Source: Chitinophaga pinensis (GTDB lineage: Bacteria > Bacteroidota > Bacteroidia > Chitinophagales > Chitinophagaceae). From it: a DNA stretch of 32,275 nucleotides. Below, piece by piece: positions 15,546 to 24,981 of this stretch (position 1 is the first letter of the stretch; each line of letters opens with the position of its first letter). The notes below the pieces were generated by a model. The model saw only the letters and a list, made by a program, of their open reading frames with translations. It was not told the DNA's origin and made no database searches. Position numbers and translations under genes: made by a program. Where the stretch lies: assembly GCA_945874755.1 (NCBI GenBank), contig CAMCHR010000019.1, positions 1-32,275 on the forward strand, given 5' to 3'.

Positions 15546-18500
15546 ATGAGACTCAAAAAAACAAGCAAGCTACATTTAGCAAAGCTTATGATGATTTTGG
15601 TTTTGCTGTCTGGTTTTTGTATCGACACTATCGCCCAAACTATTGTTAGTGGTAAAGTGACGAATCAAAAAGACAACAGTAGCATTGAAGGTATCTCTAT
15701 CAATATCAAAGGCACACGTAATGGTGTGGTTTCTGATAATTTAGGTGGATTTACTTTAAAATTAAACAACAACAACACTGTTACATTGTTAGCTAGTGGT
15801 ATTGGATTCAAGACTCAGGAATTAAATGTAGATCCTAGTAAGATGGCAACTGGGTTGAACATTGTATTAACTGAGCAGTATTCTAAATTAGACGAAGTAG
15901 TGGTAACAGGTACTGCCGCAGGGACCACAAAACGTCAATTAGGAAGTTATGTAAGTAGTGTTTCTGCAGAAGAACTAGGTAAAGGTGCTTCGGGAAATAT
16001 ACTTGCTGCTTTACAGGGTAAAACTGCTGGTGCACAGATTATTCAAAACAGTGGTGACCCTGCTGGTGGAATGTCTGTTCGTTTAAGAGGTATTAGCTCT
16101 GTGCTTTCTTCTTCTGAGCCTTTGTACATTGTGGATGGTGTAATTGTCAACAACGCATCAAATAGAGTTACCAATACATCAGCAAACTATGATGGAGGTA
16201 ATTTCGTAGGTAGTATTGGTCAGAATAGAATGGTAGATATCAACCCATCTGACATAGAAAGAATCGAGGTGTTAAATGGTGCTGCTGCAGCAGCTACTTA
16301 TGGAAGTAGAGCCAATGCTGGTGTGATTCAAATTTTCACAAAGCGTGGAAAATCTGGAGCCGCTAAAGTTAGCTTCTCAAGTACTTATATTAGTAGTTCT
16401 TTGAGAAGAAAACTAGATGTGAACCAATCACCTACTAAATTTGGTGGTCCAACAGATGGTGTTGGAGCTTTAACTCAAGACATAATTTCATTGGTAGGTG
16501 GTGTTTTACCAACAACGACAACAAATGTAAAACGTTATGATTATCAAGATTATATTTTCCGTGATGCATCAGGAACTGACAATACCTTGTCTGTAAGTGG
16601 TGGTAACGATAAAACAAAATACTACTTCGGTGGTTCTTTTTATAACAACCAAGGTATTATCAAAAATACTGATTTTCAAAGATTCAGTTTTAGATCCAAT
16701 ATTGACCAAGTAATTAATAAATGGGCAAGTGTAAATATGGGATTGAATTACACAAACTCTAGTGCTAATGAAAAACCAGATGGTCAATCCTTTTTCTCTC
16801 CTACTAATGCTGTAACTATTATTGGTAATTTCCATGACATTTGGACAAAAGATGTAGATGGTAATATCAAAGCAGTTGGAGAAAGAGGTAGAATTAACCC
16901 TGTATCTGTAATAGAAGATATTAAACAAAGACAAACTACAAACAGAATTTTAGCCAATTTTGGATTAAAGTTAAATCCAATGAAAGGTTTAACTATTGGA
17001 TATACAATGGGTATTGACAACTATGCGCAAAATGGAACAACATATATCCCGCCATATGCATACAATGCAAATCCTGGATTTTTTGGTGGAGGTATATCGT
17101 TAGATCCAACACAAAACGGCTATGCGAGCAATGCTTCTAATCATTTCTTTCAAATCAACCATGACTTGAGTGCGAACTACAATTTCGACATTACTGACGA
17201 TATCAATTCTACAACTCAAGTAGGTTATTCTCAACAATACGAGAAGAATAATTATTCAATGATTCAAGGAAGAGGACTTGCTCCTTTCATTCAAACTGTG
17301 AATGGTGCTTCTACTCCAATTCCAGGTGTAGATGATCGTAGTGAAATTTCGGTTTCTGGTTTATTTGTACAACAAAATTTTAAATTCAAAAATCAATTGT
17401 TCTTGACAGGCGCAGTGCGTCGTGATGGATCAAGTGTTTTTGGTGCAAGCCAACGCAATCAAACCTACGCAAAGGCAAGTGCTAGTTATATTATATCAAG
17501 TACTGAATTTTGGAATCAATTAGGCCTTTCTAAAGCCTTTGATTTACTTAAAGTACGTGTAGCTTATGGTGAGAGTGGAAACTTAACAGGGATTGGAGCT
17601 TATTCTAGATTCAATTCTTACAGTTCAAATTCATTCTTAGGTCGTAGCGCATTAAATTCAAGCAGTACTTTGGCCAACGAAAATGTAAAGCCAGAGCGTC
17701 AAGCTGAAATAGAATATGGTATGGATTTAGGCATGTTTAATAACCGTGTTGGTTTAACGGTGAATGTGTATAATAAAAAAGTGACCGACTTATTGATTAA
17801 CAGACAATTGGCACCTACTAATGGTTATAGTGGCTTATTAGATAATTTTGGTTCTTTAGAAAATAAAGGATACGAGATTATGCTAACCCTTGTTCCAGTT
17901 CAAACAAAAGATTTGAAATGGGAAATGACAACCATCTATAACCGCAATGAGAATAAAGCTGTTAAGATTGGGCAAGCATTAACCTTATTTAGTACAAATG
18001 CTGGCGCTCCAGTTGCTATTGTTGAAGGCCAACCAATTGGTGTATTCTATGGTACTTATTTTGCTAGAGGCACAGATGGTGCGATTACAACCAATGCTGC
18101 AGGTATTCCATTAGCTGCAACTGGTGTAACAAGAAAAGTAATTGGTAACCCAAACCCAGACTATACTGCTAGCGTAGTGAATGAATTATCATATAAAAAA
18201 TGGAATTTCAGAGCACAAATAGACGCGGTTCAAGGTGTAGATGTTTTCAATGCGGACTTTAGAACAAGACAGGGAGTTGGAAATGGAACAGTTGCCGAAC
18301 AAGAGCAAAGAGGTTCTATACCTAGAGGATATATCACTGGCGTTTACGCAATTGAAGAGTGGAGAGTGGATGATGGCTCTTTCATTAAATTACGTGAAGT
18401 ATCATTGAGCTACAATATTGGTAAATTTAAATTTATCAATAACTTAAGCCTCAACTTTAGCGGTAGAAATCTTATTTCAGTGGACAACTACAAAGGATAT

Positions 18501-18608
18501 GATCCAGAAGTAAACTCAGCTGGTCAAAGTACTTTATTAAGAGGTATTGACTTTGGAGCAACTCCAATCCCACGTACATTCAGTTTTGGTATCAAAGCTG
18601 ACTTTTAA
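15546..18608 (+). CDS. SusC/RagA-type TonB-dependent outer-membrane transporter
   Basis: The 1020-residue protein has a signal peptide (~1-30), a carboxypeptidase-regulatory-like domain (~32-110) and the TonB box/plug entry LDEVVVTGTA (115-124). The SusC plug signatures GISSVLSSSEPLYIVDGVIV and RIEVLNGAAAAATYGSRANAGVI follow, then a long 22-strand barrel region. It ends in a hydrophobic-aromatic strand (FSFGIKADF), as barrels do. With SusD it forms a lidded importer for oligomers too large for porins. SusD follows after 21 bp. The MurQ gene in the same run points to muropeptide or muramic-acid sugars as cargo, an inference from context only. Confidence 0.95.
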   Translation: MRLKKTSKLHLAKLMMILVLLSGFCIDTIAQTIVSGKVTNQKDNSSIEGISINIKGTRNGVVSDNLGGFTLKLNNNNTVTLLASGIGFKTQELNVDPSKMATGLNIVLTEQYSKLDEVVVTGTAAGTTKRQLGSYVSSVSAEELGKGASGNILAALQGKTAGAQIIQNSGDPAGGMSVRLRGISSVLSSSEPLYIVDGVIVNNASNRVTNTSANYDGGNFVGSIGQNRMVDINPSDIERIEVLNGAAAAATYGSRANAGVIQIFTKRGKSGAAKVSFSSTYISSSLRRKLDVNQSPTKFGGPTDGVGALTQDIISLVGGVLPTTTTNVKRYDYQDYIFRDASGTDNTLSVSGGNDKTKYYFGGSFYNNQGIIKNTDFQRFSFRSNIDQVINKWASVNMGLNYTNSSANEKPDGQSFFSPTNAVTIIGNFHDIWTKDVDGNIKAVGERGRINPVSVIEDIKQRQTTNRILANFGLKLNPMKGLTIGYTMGIDNYAQNGTTYIPPYAYNANPGFFGGGISLDPTQNGYASNASNHFFQINHDLSANYNFDITDDINSTTQVGYSQQYEKNNYSMIQGRGLAPFIQTVNGASTPIPGVDDRSEISVSGLFVQQNFKFKNQLFLTGAVRRDGSSVFGASQRNQTYAKASASYIISSTEFWNQLGLSKAFDLLKVRVAYGESGNLTGIGAYSRFNSYSSNSFLGRSALNSSSTLANENVKPERQAEIEYGMDLGMFNNRVGLTVNVYNKKVTDLLINRQLAPTNGYSGLLDNFGSLENKGYEIMLTLVPVQTKDLKWEMTTIYNRNENKAVKIGQALTLFSTNAGAPVAIVEGQPIGVFYGTYFARGTDGAITTNAAGIPLAATGVTRKVIGNPNPDYTASVVNELSYKKWNFRAQIDAVQGVDVFNADFRTRQGVGNGTVAEQEQRGSIPRGYITGVYAIEEWRVDDGSFIKLREVSLSYNIGKFKFINNLSLNFSGRNLISVDNYKGYDPEVNSAGQSTLLRGIDFGATPIPRTFSFGIKADF

Positions 18609-18629
18609 TCCATAAATAAATACAGAAAA

Positions 18630-19922
18630 ATGAAAAAGATACTATATAAATATCAAATAGCTTTTCTGCTCGGGATGGTATCCTTCGCGAGCTGCAAGAA
18701 AGACTTTGTAAACCCAAATGCACCTACAAGCGACCAAGCTTATAGTTCGGCAAGAGGATTAGTGGGCATCAATAACGGAAACCAAAGAATTTATTCTTTA
18801 GGTGGAGCAAGCGTTTTGTATGGACTAGTTACTGCAAATGCATTTACCACAAACGAAGTGATTCTAAGAAATTCTGGTAATGTGCCTGAATATCAATTTA
18901 GTCTTGGCGGCGCTTCCGTAGATGCAACCAATACTATTTTGGCAAATATTTGGATTAATTCAAATAAAGTAATCTACGATGCTAACTCAGTAATTAAAGC
19001 TGCAGAAGCTTTAAATGACAAAGCATACGCTAGCGGTTTGATCGCGCACGCTTCAATTTTAAAAGCACTTGCATTAGGAAACTTATCCATGTTGTGGGAA
19101 AAAGTACCTGACACGATTGGCAAAAATGTAACATTCTCTGATAGGATGGTTGGTTTTACAAAATCAATTAATGCTATAGATAAAGCGATTGGACTAGTAA
19201 ATGCAAACCCAATTAGTAGTAATTATACCTATGAAGCAGCATCTGGTATTGACTATCTTAATACACTTTATGCATTAAAAGCAAGATTTTTATTGTTCTC
19301 AGGAAAAAATGATGAAGCTATTACAGCTGCTAATTTAGTTGACTTGACAAAAAAATCTACTTTTAATTATGATGCGATTAGTCCTAACCCTGTTTTTACA
19401 ACAGCTACAGCTACTAATAACGTATATCAAGCCATAGATTCAACTTTAGGTTTACCAGCAGCGTTGGCTCCAGTAGCAGCTGATGGTCGTATAGCATTTT
19501 ACACATCTATCAACGCTACAGTTTCGCCAAGATTCAGAATCAATGGGTTCTATAATGCAAACACTACTGCGGTGCCTATTTACTTACCAAGTGAAATGAC
19601 ATTGATCAAAGCAGAAGCTTTTGCTAGAACTAATAATTTAAGTTCAGCATTAACTGAATTGAATAAAGTAATCACAAAAACAGCTGCAGCAGATCCATTT
19701 AAAGTAGGTGCAGGATTAGCCGCTTCAACAGCAAGTACTGCTACTGCAATTTTAGAAGAGATCTACAAAAACAGATGTATCGAATTGTATATGTCTGGTT
19801 TGAAACTAGAAGATATGCGTCGCTTTGGAAGACCAACTACTGAAAGAAAAAGAAACTTTTTCCCTTATCCATTTAGAGAAAGAGATAGTAATCCAAACAC
19901 ACCAGCAAACCCTAGTTTTTAA
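18630..19922 (+). CDS. SusD/RagB-type substrate-binding lipoprotein
   Basis: The protein has 430 residues, a lipoprotein signal with Cys22 (FASCKKDF), and the SusD C-terminal pattern: YLPSEMTLIKAEAFART followed by an IYKNRCIELYMSGLKLEDMRR motif. Helical TPR-like segments lie between. It is shorter than many SusD proteins (usually 500 or more), suggesting a compact binding face for a small ligand. It is the surface lid partner of the SusC at 15546. MurQ begins 15 bp after its stop. Confidence 0.93.
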   Translation: MKKILYKYQIAFLLGMVSFASCKKDFVNPNAPTSDQAYSSARGLVGINNGNQRIYSLGGASVLYGLVTANAFTTNEVILRNSGNVPEYQFSLGGASVDATNTILANIWINSNKVIYDANSVIKAAEALNDKAYASGLIAHASILKALALGNLSMLWEKVPDTIGKNVTFSDRMVGFTKSINAIDKAIGLVNANPISSNYTYEAASGIDYLNTLYALKARFLLFSGKNDEAITAANLVDLTKKSTFNYDAISPNPVFTTATATNNVYQAIDSTLGLPAALAPVAADGRIAFYTSINATVSPRFRINGFYNANTTAVPIYLPSEMTLIKAEAFARTNNLSSALTELNKVITKTAAADPFKVGAGLAASTASTATAILEEIYKNRCIELYMSGLKLEDMRRFGRPTTERKRNFFPYPFRERDSNPNTPANPSF

Positions 19923-19937
19923 TAAAAAAAGAATTGA

Positions 19938-20762
19938 ATGGATAAGTCATTTATACGTATTACAGAATCGGATTCTAACTATGATCATATTGAAAGTTTC
20001 AATACCACTGAGATTTTACAAAATATCAATGCAGAAGACAAAAAAGTGGCTTATGCGGTCGAACAAGTTATTCCAACAATTCAAAGTTTGGTGGACTCAA
20101 TAGTGGGAAAGTTATCGAATGGGGGACGCCTATTCTATATAGGAGCAGGAACCAGTGGCAGACTAGGTTTAGTAGATGCCAGTGAATGCCCTCCCACTTT
20201 TGGGGTGCCAAATGATTTAGTGATTGGGATCATAGCAGGAGGACACCAAGCCATGTTTCAGGCGGTAGAAAACGCCGAAGACGATATGGAACAAGCTTGG
20301 AAAGACTTACTGGATTTTAATATTAGCAACCAAGATGTTGTAATAGGTATTGCTGCAAGTGGAACAACCCCTTATGTGATTGGTGGTCTTCAAGCTTGTA
20401 GACAAAACCAAATTACCACAGGTAGTATTAGCTGTAATTTAAATTGTCCAGTGTCTGCCCATGCCGACTTCCCTATTGAAGTGGTGGTGGGTCCTGAATT
20501 TATTACAGGTAGCACAAGAATGAAAAGTGGTACCGCACAAAAGATGGTACTCAATATGATTTCAACTGCTGTCATGATAAAATTGGGTCGCATCAAAGGA
20601 AACAAAATGGTCAATATGCAGTTAACGAATCAAAAATTATTTGATCGTGGTGTAAAAATGATCGTAGACGAATTACAAATAATTGATGCTACAAAAGCAA
20701 CTGAACTTTTAATTGCATATGGATCTGTCAAAAAATCCATTGAGGCATTTCAATTAAAATAA
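19938..20762 (+). CDS. murQ: N-acetylmuramic acid 6-phosphate etherase
   Basis: MurQ cleaves the lactyl ether of MurNAc-6-phosphate to give GlcNAc-6-phosphate and D-lactate in the cytoplasm. The SIS-domain signature FYIGAGTSGRLGLVDASECPP lies at 67-86. The two glutamates known to be catalytic in the E. coli enzyme, Glu83 and Glu114, are at the same numbers here (ASECPP and ENAEDD). The second phosphate loop (AASGTTPYV) and GSTRMKSGTAQKMVLN are intact. At 274 residues it is slightly shorter than E. coli MurQ (298). It is last in the DeoR-SusCD run and faces AnmK, which makes its substrate. Confidence 0.96.
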   Translation: MDKSFIRITESDSNYDHIESFNTTEILQNINAEDKKVAYAVEQVIPTIQSLVDSIVGKLSNGGRLFYIGAGTSGRLGLVDASECPPTFGVPNDLVIGIIAGGHQAMFQAVENAEDDMEQAWKDLLDFNISNQDVVIGIAASGTTPYVIGGLQACRQNQITTGSISCNLNCPVSAHADFPIEVVVGPEFITGSTRMKSGTAQKMVLNMISTAVMIKLGRIKGNKMVNMQLTNQKLFDRGVKMIVDELQIIDATKATELLIAYGSVKKSIEAFQLK

Positions 20763-20777
20763 GTAACCCCCCGTTAC

Positions 20778-20810
20778 AAAAAAGCCTTCCCAATTTGGGA
20801 GGGCTTTTTT
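20778..20810. terminator. Bidirectional terminator between murQ and anmK
   Basis: A 15-bp stem (AAAAAAGCCTTCCCA with TGGGAGGGCTTTTTT, one G-T pair) and 3-nt loop ends in T runs on both strands. It serves both convergent genes. Confidence 0.92.
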
Positions 20811-20866
20811 ATTTTCTAAGAAGTTTATTGAGTTGATTATGGATATGCATCTTGTAAGAAAAATAC

Positions 20867-22066
20867 CTATAAAGGAAAACTTATCTTCCCCATTGTAATT
20901 GGAATTTTAGTTGCGTGCCCTCCAGCAAATAAAGGCGTTCCTGCAACTGCTTCATTGGCTAACAACGCAAATAAGATAGCTTCCTTGGCGTCTGGGTTGA
21001 TACCTATCGCATCTGAAGAATATAAAATTGCATGAGGTAATAAAGATTTTAAATGACCCATTAGCACAGGATTGTGCATCCCTCCTCCACTGCTATACAT
21101 ATTGAATTTGGTTCCAGTAGGAATACTGGAATTGAAACAATCCGCAATGGTTTCTGCAGAAAAGCGATTCAAAGTAGCCATCACGTCTTGTGGTGACATA
21201 TCTAATGTATAACTTGCTATTTGAGCTTTGGATAAAAAATCTAAATTAAATAATTCTGGCCCAATGGTTTTTGGTAGTATTAAATTAAAAAATGAATGTG
21301 CTTTTAATTCGGATAATAAAGCTGCGTTGATTTTTCCAGCTGCTGCAATTGCACCATTTTTATCATATGCTAGTGGTGCAAAATACTTTCTTGTATACGC
21401 ATCCATTAAAGTATTACCTGTTCCAGTATCGGTTGAAAATACTTGATCTAAACTACATCCTGCAGCCAAGTATGTAAAATTGGCTATCCCACCCATATTT
21501 AACAACAATCTATTTTCGGAAGGATGACTACATAAAAGATAATCTCCATAAACCGCTAATGGTGCACCCTCTCCTCCTGCAGCAACATGTTTTTGTCTAA
21601 AATCACTCAAGGTTAAAATACCTGTTGTGACAGCAATATGATCTCCATCTCCAATCTGTAAAGTAGCAGGATCATATTCTGAATTCGGATGTAAAGATTT
21701 AGGTGCGTGGTAGATGGTTTGTCCATGACTTGCAATAATATCTACCCTTTCAGGAGCAATATTCCATGACGCCAATGCATCCAATACCATTTTACCGTGT
21801 TGTTTTCCAACCCATGCATTGAGTAAACAAAGTGTTTCTAAGGCAACCATTTCTTTTGAAAAGATGCTTAAAATCTTTTCTTTAAAATCATGGGTATAGT
21901 CAATTGTTGTGAATGCTTTTAATTCAAATTTTGTATCCCTCCCTGCACCCTTGATTGAGCATAATGCAATATCAAGTCCATCCATTGAGGTCCCACTCAT
22001 TAAACCAATGATCATGCGTTCTGGCTTGGATGCCACCTTCACTAAATTTTGTATATTCTGATGCAT
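20867..22066 (-). CDS. anmK: Anhydro-N-acetylmuramic acid kinase
   Basis: AnmK opens the 1,6-anhydro ring of anhMurNAc and phosphorylates it to MurNAc-6-phosphate, the substrate of MurQ. The ATP-binding start GLMSGTSMDGLDIAL is at 21-35. The middle holds STDTGTGNTLMDAY with the conserved acidic residue, and the C-terminal part has MYSSGGGMHNPVLM. At 399 residues it is longer than the E. coli enzyme (369), partly from an N-terminal extension of about 17 residues. That extension reads through in frame without a better start and is common in this phylum. It lies tail to tail with murQ, so the two salvage steps are adjacent but on separate transcripts. Confidence 0.96.
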   Translation of the reverse strand: MHQNIQNLVKVASKPERMIIGLMSGTSMDGLDIALCSIKGAGRDTKFELKAFTTIDYTHDFKEKILSIFSKEMVALETLCLLNAWVGKQHGKMVLDALASWNIAPERVDIIASHGQTIYHAPKSLHPNSEYDPATLQIGDGDHIAVTTGILTLSDFRQKHVAAGGEGAPLAVYGDYLLCSHPSENRLLLNMGGIANFTYLAAGCSLDQVFSTDTGTGNTLMDAYTRKYFAPLAYDKNGAIAAAGKINAALLSELKAHSFFNLILPKTIGPELFNLDFLSKAQIASYTLDMSPQDVMATLNRFSAETIADCFNSSIPTGTKFNMYSSGGGMHNPVLMGHLKSLLPHAILYSSDAIGINPDAKEAILFALLANEAVAGTPLFAGGHATKIPITMGKISFPL

Positions 22067-22088
22067 TTGATAGCTCTTTTATCCTCCT

Positions 22089-22118
22089 CAAGATACTAAA
22101 GACCGGGCTTAAATCAAA
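22089..22118 (-). promoter_or_regulatory. Candidate anmK promoter
   Basis: On the minus strand TTTG (22115-22118) and TATCTTG (22089-22095) are 19 bases apart, one T short of the consensus -7. The start codon lies 22 bases further on. Confidence 0.35.
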
Positions 22119-22175
22119 CTAGTTAAAAGTTTTTCACACTCTTGTAAGTCAATCATTTATACCCCATAATCCACT

Positions 22176-22183
22176 TAACTTTG
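22176..22183 (+). promoter_or_regulatory. Candidate -7 element of Gfo/Idh gene
   Basis: TAACTTTG matches TAnnTTTG exactly, 17 bases before the start codon. No -33 TTTG was found at 19-21 bases, so support is partial. Confidence 0.35.
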
Positions 22184-22200
22184 TCCAATAAATATTCTGT

Positions 22201-23190
22201 ATGCTTAAAGTAGGTGTTTTTGGTGTGGGTCATTTAGGGAAATTTCATTTGAATAACTGGAAACAGATTCCAACTGTAGAATTGGTTGGCTTTTTTGACC
22301 CCAACAATGAATCTGCTGCTGAAGTAGAAAAAACCTATGGTATCAAAAGATTTATGGACGAGGCCGAACTGATTGCTGCTGTGGATGCCATTGATGTAGT
22401 TACACCTACCCATTTGCATTTTCCAGTATGTGAAATGGCCATCAAAATGGGCAAGCATGTCTTTGTAGAAAAACCCATGGCCAATACCATCGAAGAAGGT
22501 AAAAAAATCATGCAAATGGTCAAAGAGGCTAACGTGAAATTACAAGTGGGTCATGTGGAAAGATTCAATCCTGCATTTACGTCATTGAAGAATGAAACAT
22601 TAAACCCATTATTTATCGAAGTGCATCGCTTAGCTCAATTTAATCCAAGAGGAACAGAAGTGAGTGTGATCCTTGATTTAATGATCCATGACATTGATAT
22701 TATTTTAAGTATTGTAAAGAGTGATGTTAAAAAAATTTCTGCAAGTGGTGTTGCCGTTTTAACCGACACGCCTGATATTGCCAACGTTCGTATTGAATTC
22801 AACAACGGTTGTGTGGCGAATCTTACTAGTAGTAGGATTAGTATGAAAAAAATGCGTAAAATTAGACTCTTCCAAAAGGATGCTTATATTGGTATTGACT
22901 TTCTAGAGAAAAATACAGAGATTATCAGGTTAAAATTACCTGAGGAAGCAGACGCGTTTTCATTTGATATCGAAACACACCAAGGGACTAAGACCATCAC
23001 GATATCTAACCCTGTGGTAGAGGAAGGCAATGCCATTTTAAGTGAGCTAAGTAGTTTTGTAGAAGCCATTGAAAATGATGGACCTACTGTGGTCAGTGAA
23101 ATTGATGGTTATTTAGCGATGGAAGTCGCACATCAAATTTTAGATAAAATTAGCAAGTCTGCTTCGGTAGTGAATCAGTCAGGAGCGTAA
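22201..23190 (+). CDS. Gfo/Idh/MocA-family NAD(P)-dependent sugar dehydrogenase
   Basis: The 329-residue protein begins with the Rossmann loop GVFGVGHLGKFH (5-16) and has the family lysine in VEKPMA (89-94). GHVERFNP is at 117-124 and the active-site His-Asp pair at 163-164 (LMIHDID). The GHVERFNP variant recalls the UDP-N-acetylglucosamine 3-dehydrogenase (GnnA-like) branch, which supplies 3-amino sugars for lipid A in some bacteria, but that is only a similarity noticed by eye. It stands alone between divergent anmK and convergent ispD. No transaminase partner is next to it. Confidence 0.8.
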   Translation: MLKVGVFGVGHLGKFHLNNWKQIPTVELVGFFDPNNESAAEVEKTYGIKRFMDEAELIAAVDAIDVVTPTHLHFPVCEMAIKMGKHVFVEKPMANTIEEGKKIMQMVKEANVKLQVGHVERFNPAFTSLKNETLNPLFIEVHRLAQFNPRGTEVSVILDLMIHDIDIILSIVKSDVKKISASGVAVLTDTPDIANVRIEFNNGCVANLTSSRISMKKMRKIRLFQKDAYIGIDFLEKNTEIIRLKLPEEADAFSFDIETHQGTKTITISNPVVEEGNAILSELSSFVEAIENDGPTVVSEIDGYLAMEVAHQILDKISKSASVVNQSGA

Positions 23191-23281
23191 TTTAAAGTAA
23201 GTACCCATCCTATTTATTTGATGCTACTTCCTTACATTGTGTGTGCTTCTTAATTATATTATAATTGAGAAAAGTATTATC

Positions 23282-23962
23282 CTAATCTTTCGATGCTCTT
23301 TTGGCTAAAATATATTCAGCAATCGCTAAGTCCAAAGGCCTTGTGATTTTAATATTTTCATATTCTCCATCTATCAAAAAAACCTCCTTGCCACTGGCTT
23401 CTAGCACATTGGCTTCGTCTGTAAAAGAAGGTTGATAGGGTTGTTCAAAAGCTTTCATTAACAAAGCCGCATTGAAAGTTTGTGGCGTCTGTATCATCAT
23501 TACATTGGCTCTGTCTACCACATGATGTTTCGTTTCTTCTATGATTCTAATGGTATCTGTTGAGGCAACTGCAGGTATCGCTGATCCTTTTTCTAAAGCT
23601 TGTTCATAACATCTTTCTATCAAAGCAGGCGTTAACAAACAACGTACTGCATCATGAACAAATACAATAGCATCAGGGTCTACTTGAGCCAAACCATTTT
23701 TGACAGATCGAAAACGTGTATCACCTCCAGCAACAATTTGAACTTGTTGAGTGAAACCACTTGATACAATTAAATTCTGTCCCTCTTGAATATAATCTGC
23801 AGGTAATACAATCACAAAATTGATATCCCAAAACGCAGCTACAAATTGACTTACTGTGTGTAATAAAATAGATTTCCCTTCAATGGCTAAAAATTGCTTA
23901 GGTAATGTAGCACCCATTCTTTGTCCAGTTCCTCCGGCTACGATGATGGCTGTTTTTTTCAT
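23282..23962 (-). CDS. ispD: 2-C-methyl-D-erythritol 4-phosphate cytidylyltransferase
   Basis: IspD couples MEP to CTP, giving CDP-methylerythritol in the non-mevalonate isoprenoid pathway. The nucleotide loop IIVAGGTGQRMG (6-17) leads into LPKQF with Lys22. VHDAVRCLLTP and AVASTDTIR follow. QTPQTF and the C-terminal ENIKITRPLDLAIAEYIL are diagnostic of IspD rather than the ribitol-phosphate relatives. At 226 residues it has normal length. It is the last gene of a four-gene minus-strand run, 8 bp after the kinase stop. Confidence 0.93.
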   Translation of the reverse strand: MKKTAIIVAGGTGQRMGATLPKQFLAIEGKSILLHTVSQFVAAFWDINFVIVLPADYIQEGQNLIVSSGFTQQVQIVAGGDTRFRSVKNGLAQVDPDAIVFVHDAVRCLLTPALIERCYEQALEKGSAIPAVASTDTIRIIEETKHHVVDRANVMMIQTPQTFNAALLMKAFEQPYQPSFTDEANVLEASGKEVFLIDGEYENIKITRPLDLAIAEYILAKRASKD

Positions 23963-23970
23963 GATCTATC

Positions 23971-24981
23971 TTACGAGTGCGATGTAACTAATAATTTTTT
24001 TACTTCTATTGCCAATACATTTTTATCAATTGGTGCCGTACCTACTAATTCGCAAACTAATCCACCAGCAATATTAGCAATTTCTGCCGCCAATGCCATA
24101 TCCTTTGAATACGCATACACCAGCGATGCCACTGCTATCACAGTATCTCCAGCACCACTTACATCTGCAATGTTGCGAATATGTGTTGGGATTAATTGTT
24201 GCTTATTTTCTTGTGCATAAAATACGCCATGTTCAGACAAGGTGATAAACGAAATCGCATGATGCAATGCAGCTTGCAAAGCCTGATGCACTTGTTGCAT
24301 ATGTGCAAGATCCACTGTTGGGATCTCCATTTTCAAGCCCTCTTTTACCTCTTTTAAATTAGGTTTAAATAAGGTGCAATTTTGATAGGCTAAGAAATTC
24401 TTTTGCTTTGGATCCACCGCTGTTGGAATCCCTTTTAGATTACAATATGCAATAATCGCTTCTATGATTTCTTTAGTTAAAACCCCTTTATTGTAATCCT
24501 CTAATATGATTAATGCGGGTTGTTCTTTTTCAACATATGCATAAAAATTATCTAATAAAGCTTTTGATTCTGCCTCGTTGATGTCGTGGGTATTTTCATG
24601 GTCTAAGCGCATCATTTGTTGATTACGTCCCATGATTCTCACTTTATTCGTCGTCACCCTAGATGCACTTGAGTGAATGTATTGTGTGTTGATGCCCTCG
24701 GCTTTTAAAAGTGCATTTAATTCCTTTGCTTCAGCATCCATACCCACAACAGCAAATAAAGTTGTTGGTGCTCCTAATGCCCTTAAATTAAGTGCTACAT
24801 TGGCTGCGCCGCCTACCCTTGTTTCCTTACGCTGAAGGGACACAATCGGCACAGGTGCTTCTGGTGAAATTCGGTCAACGCTGCCCCACCAATAAGTATC
24901 CAACATAATATCCCCTACTACCCCAATTTTAGTGGTAGTAAAGCCCTCAAATAATTGATTGAAGCTATTCATGTTCATCAT
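23971..24981 (-). CDS. PfkB-family D-glycero-beta-D-manno-heptose-7-phosphate kinase
   Basis: The 336-residue protein has the start GVVGDIMLDTYWWGSVDRISPEAPVPIV (about 20-47), the hallmark of RfaE1/HldA and HldE N-terminal domains. Later come VGGAANVALNL and the PfkB signature DVSGAGDT with catalytic Asp279. The reaction is ATP-dependent phosphorylation at C1 in ADP-heptose synthesis for lipopolysaccharide core. There is no fused nucleotidyltransferase domain, unlike E. coli HldE, so a separate partner should exist elsewhere. The ATG lies one base past the upstream permease stop, so translation may be coupled. Confidence 0.88.
   Translation of the reverse strand: MMNMNSFNQLFEGFTTTKIGVVGDIMLDTYWWGSVDRISPEAPVPIVSLQRKETRVGGAANVALNLRALGAPTTLFAVVGMDAEAKELNALLKAEGINTQYIHSSASRVTTNKVRIMGRNQQMMRLDHENTHDINEAESKALLDNFYAYVEKEQPALIILEDYNKGVLTKEIIEAIIAYCNLKGIPTAVDPKQKNFLAYQNCTLFKPNLKEVKEGLKMEIPTVDLAHMQQVHQALQAALHHAISFITLSEHGVFYAQENKQQLIPTHIRNIADVSGAGDTVIAVASLVYAYSKDMALAAEIANIAGGLVCELVGTAPIDKNVLAIEVKKLLVTSHS

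Noticed and set aside
20867..22066. Shorter AnmK start at residue 18
   Set aside because: The extension MHQNIQNLVKVASKPER resembles leaders of other Bacteroidota AnmK proteins, and the candidate promoter suits the longer start.
23191..23281. Terminator between the Gfo/Idh gene and ispD
   Set aside because: The AT palindrome near 23252-23268 has almost no loop, no GC-rich stem and no T run, so it was not called.
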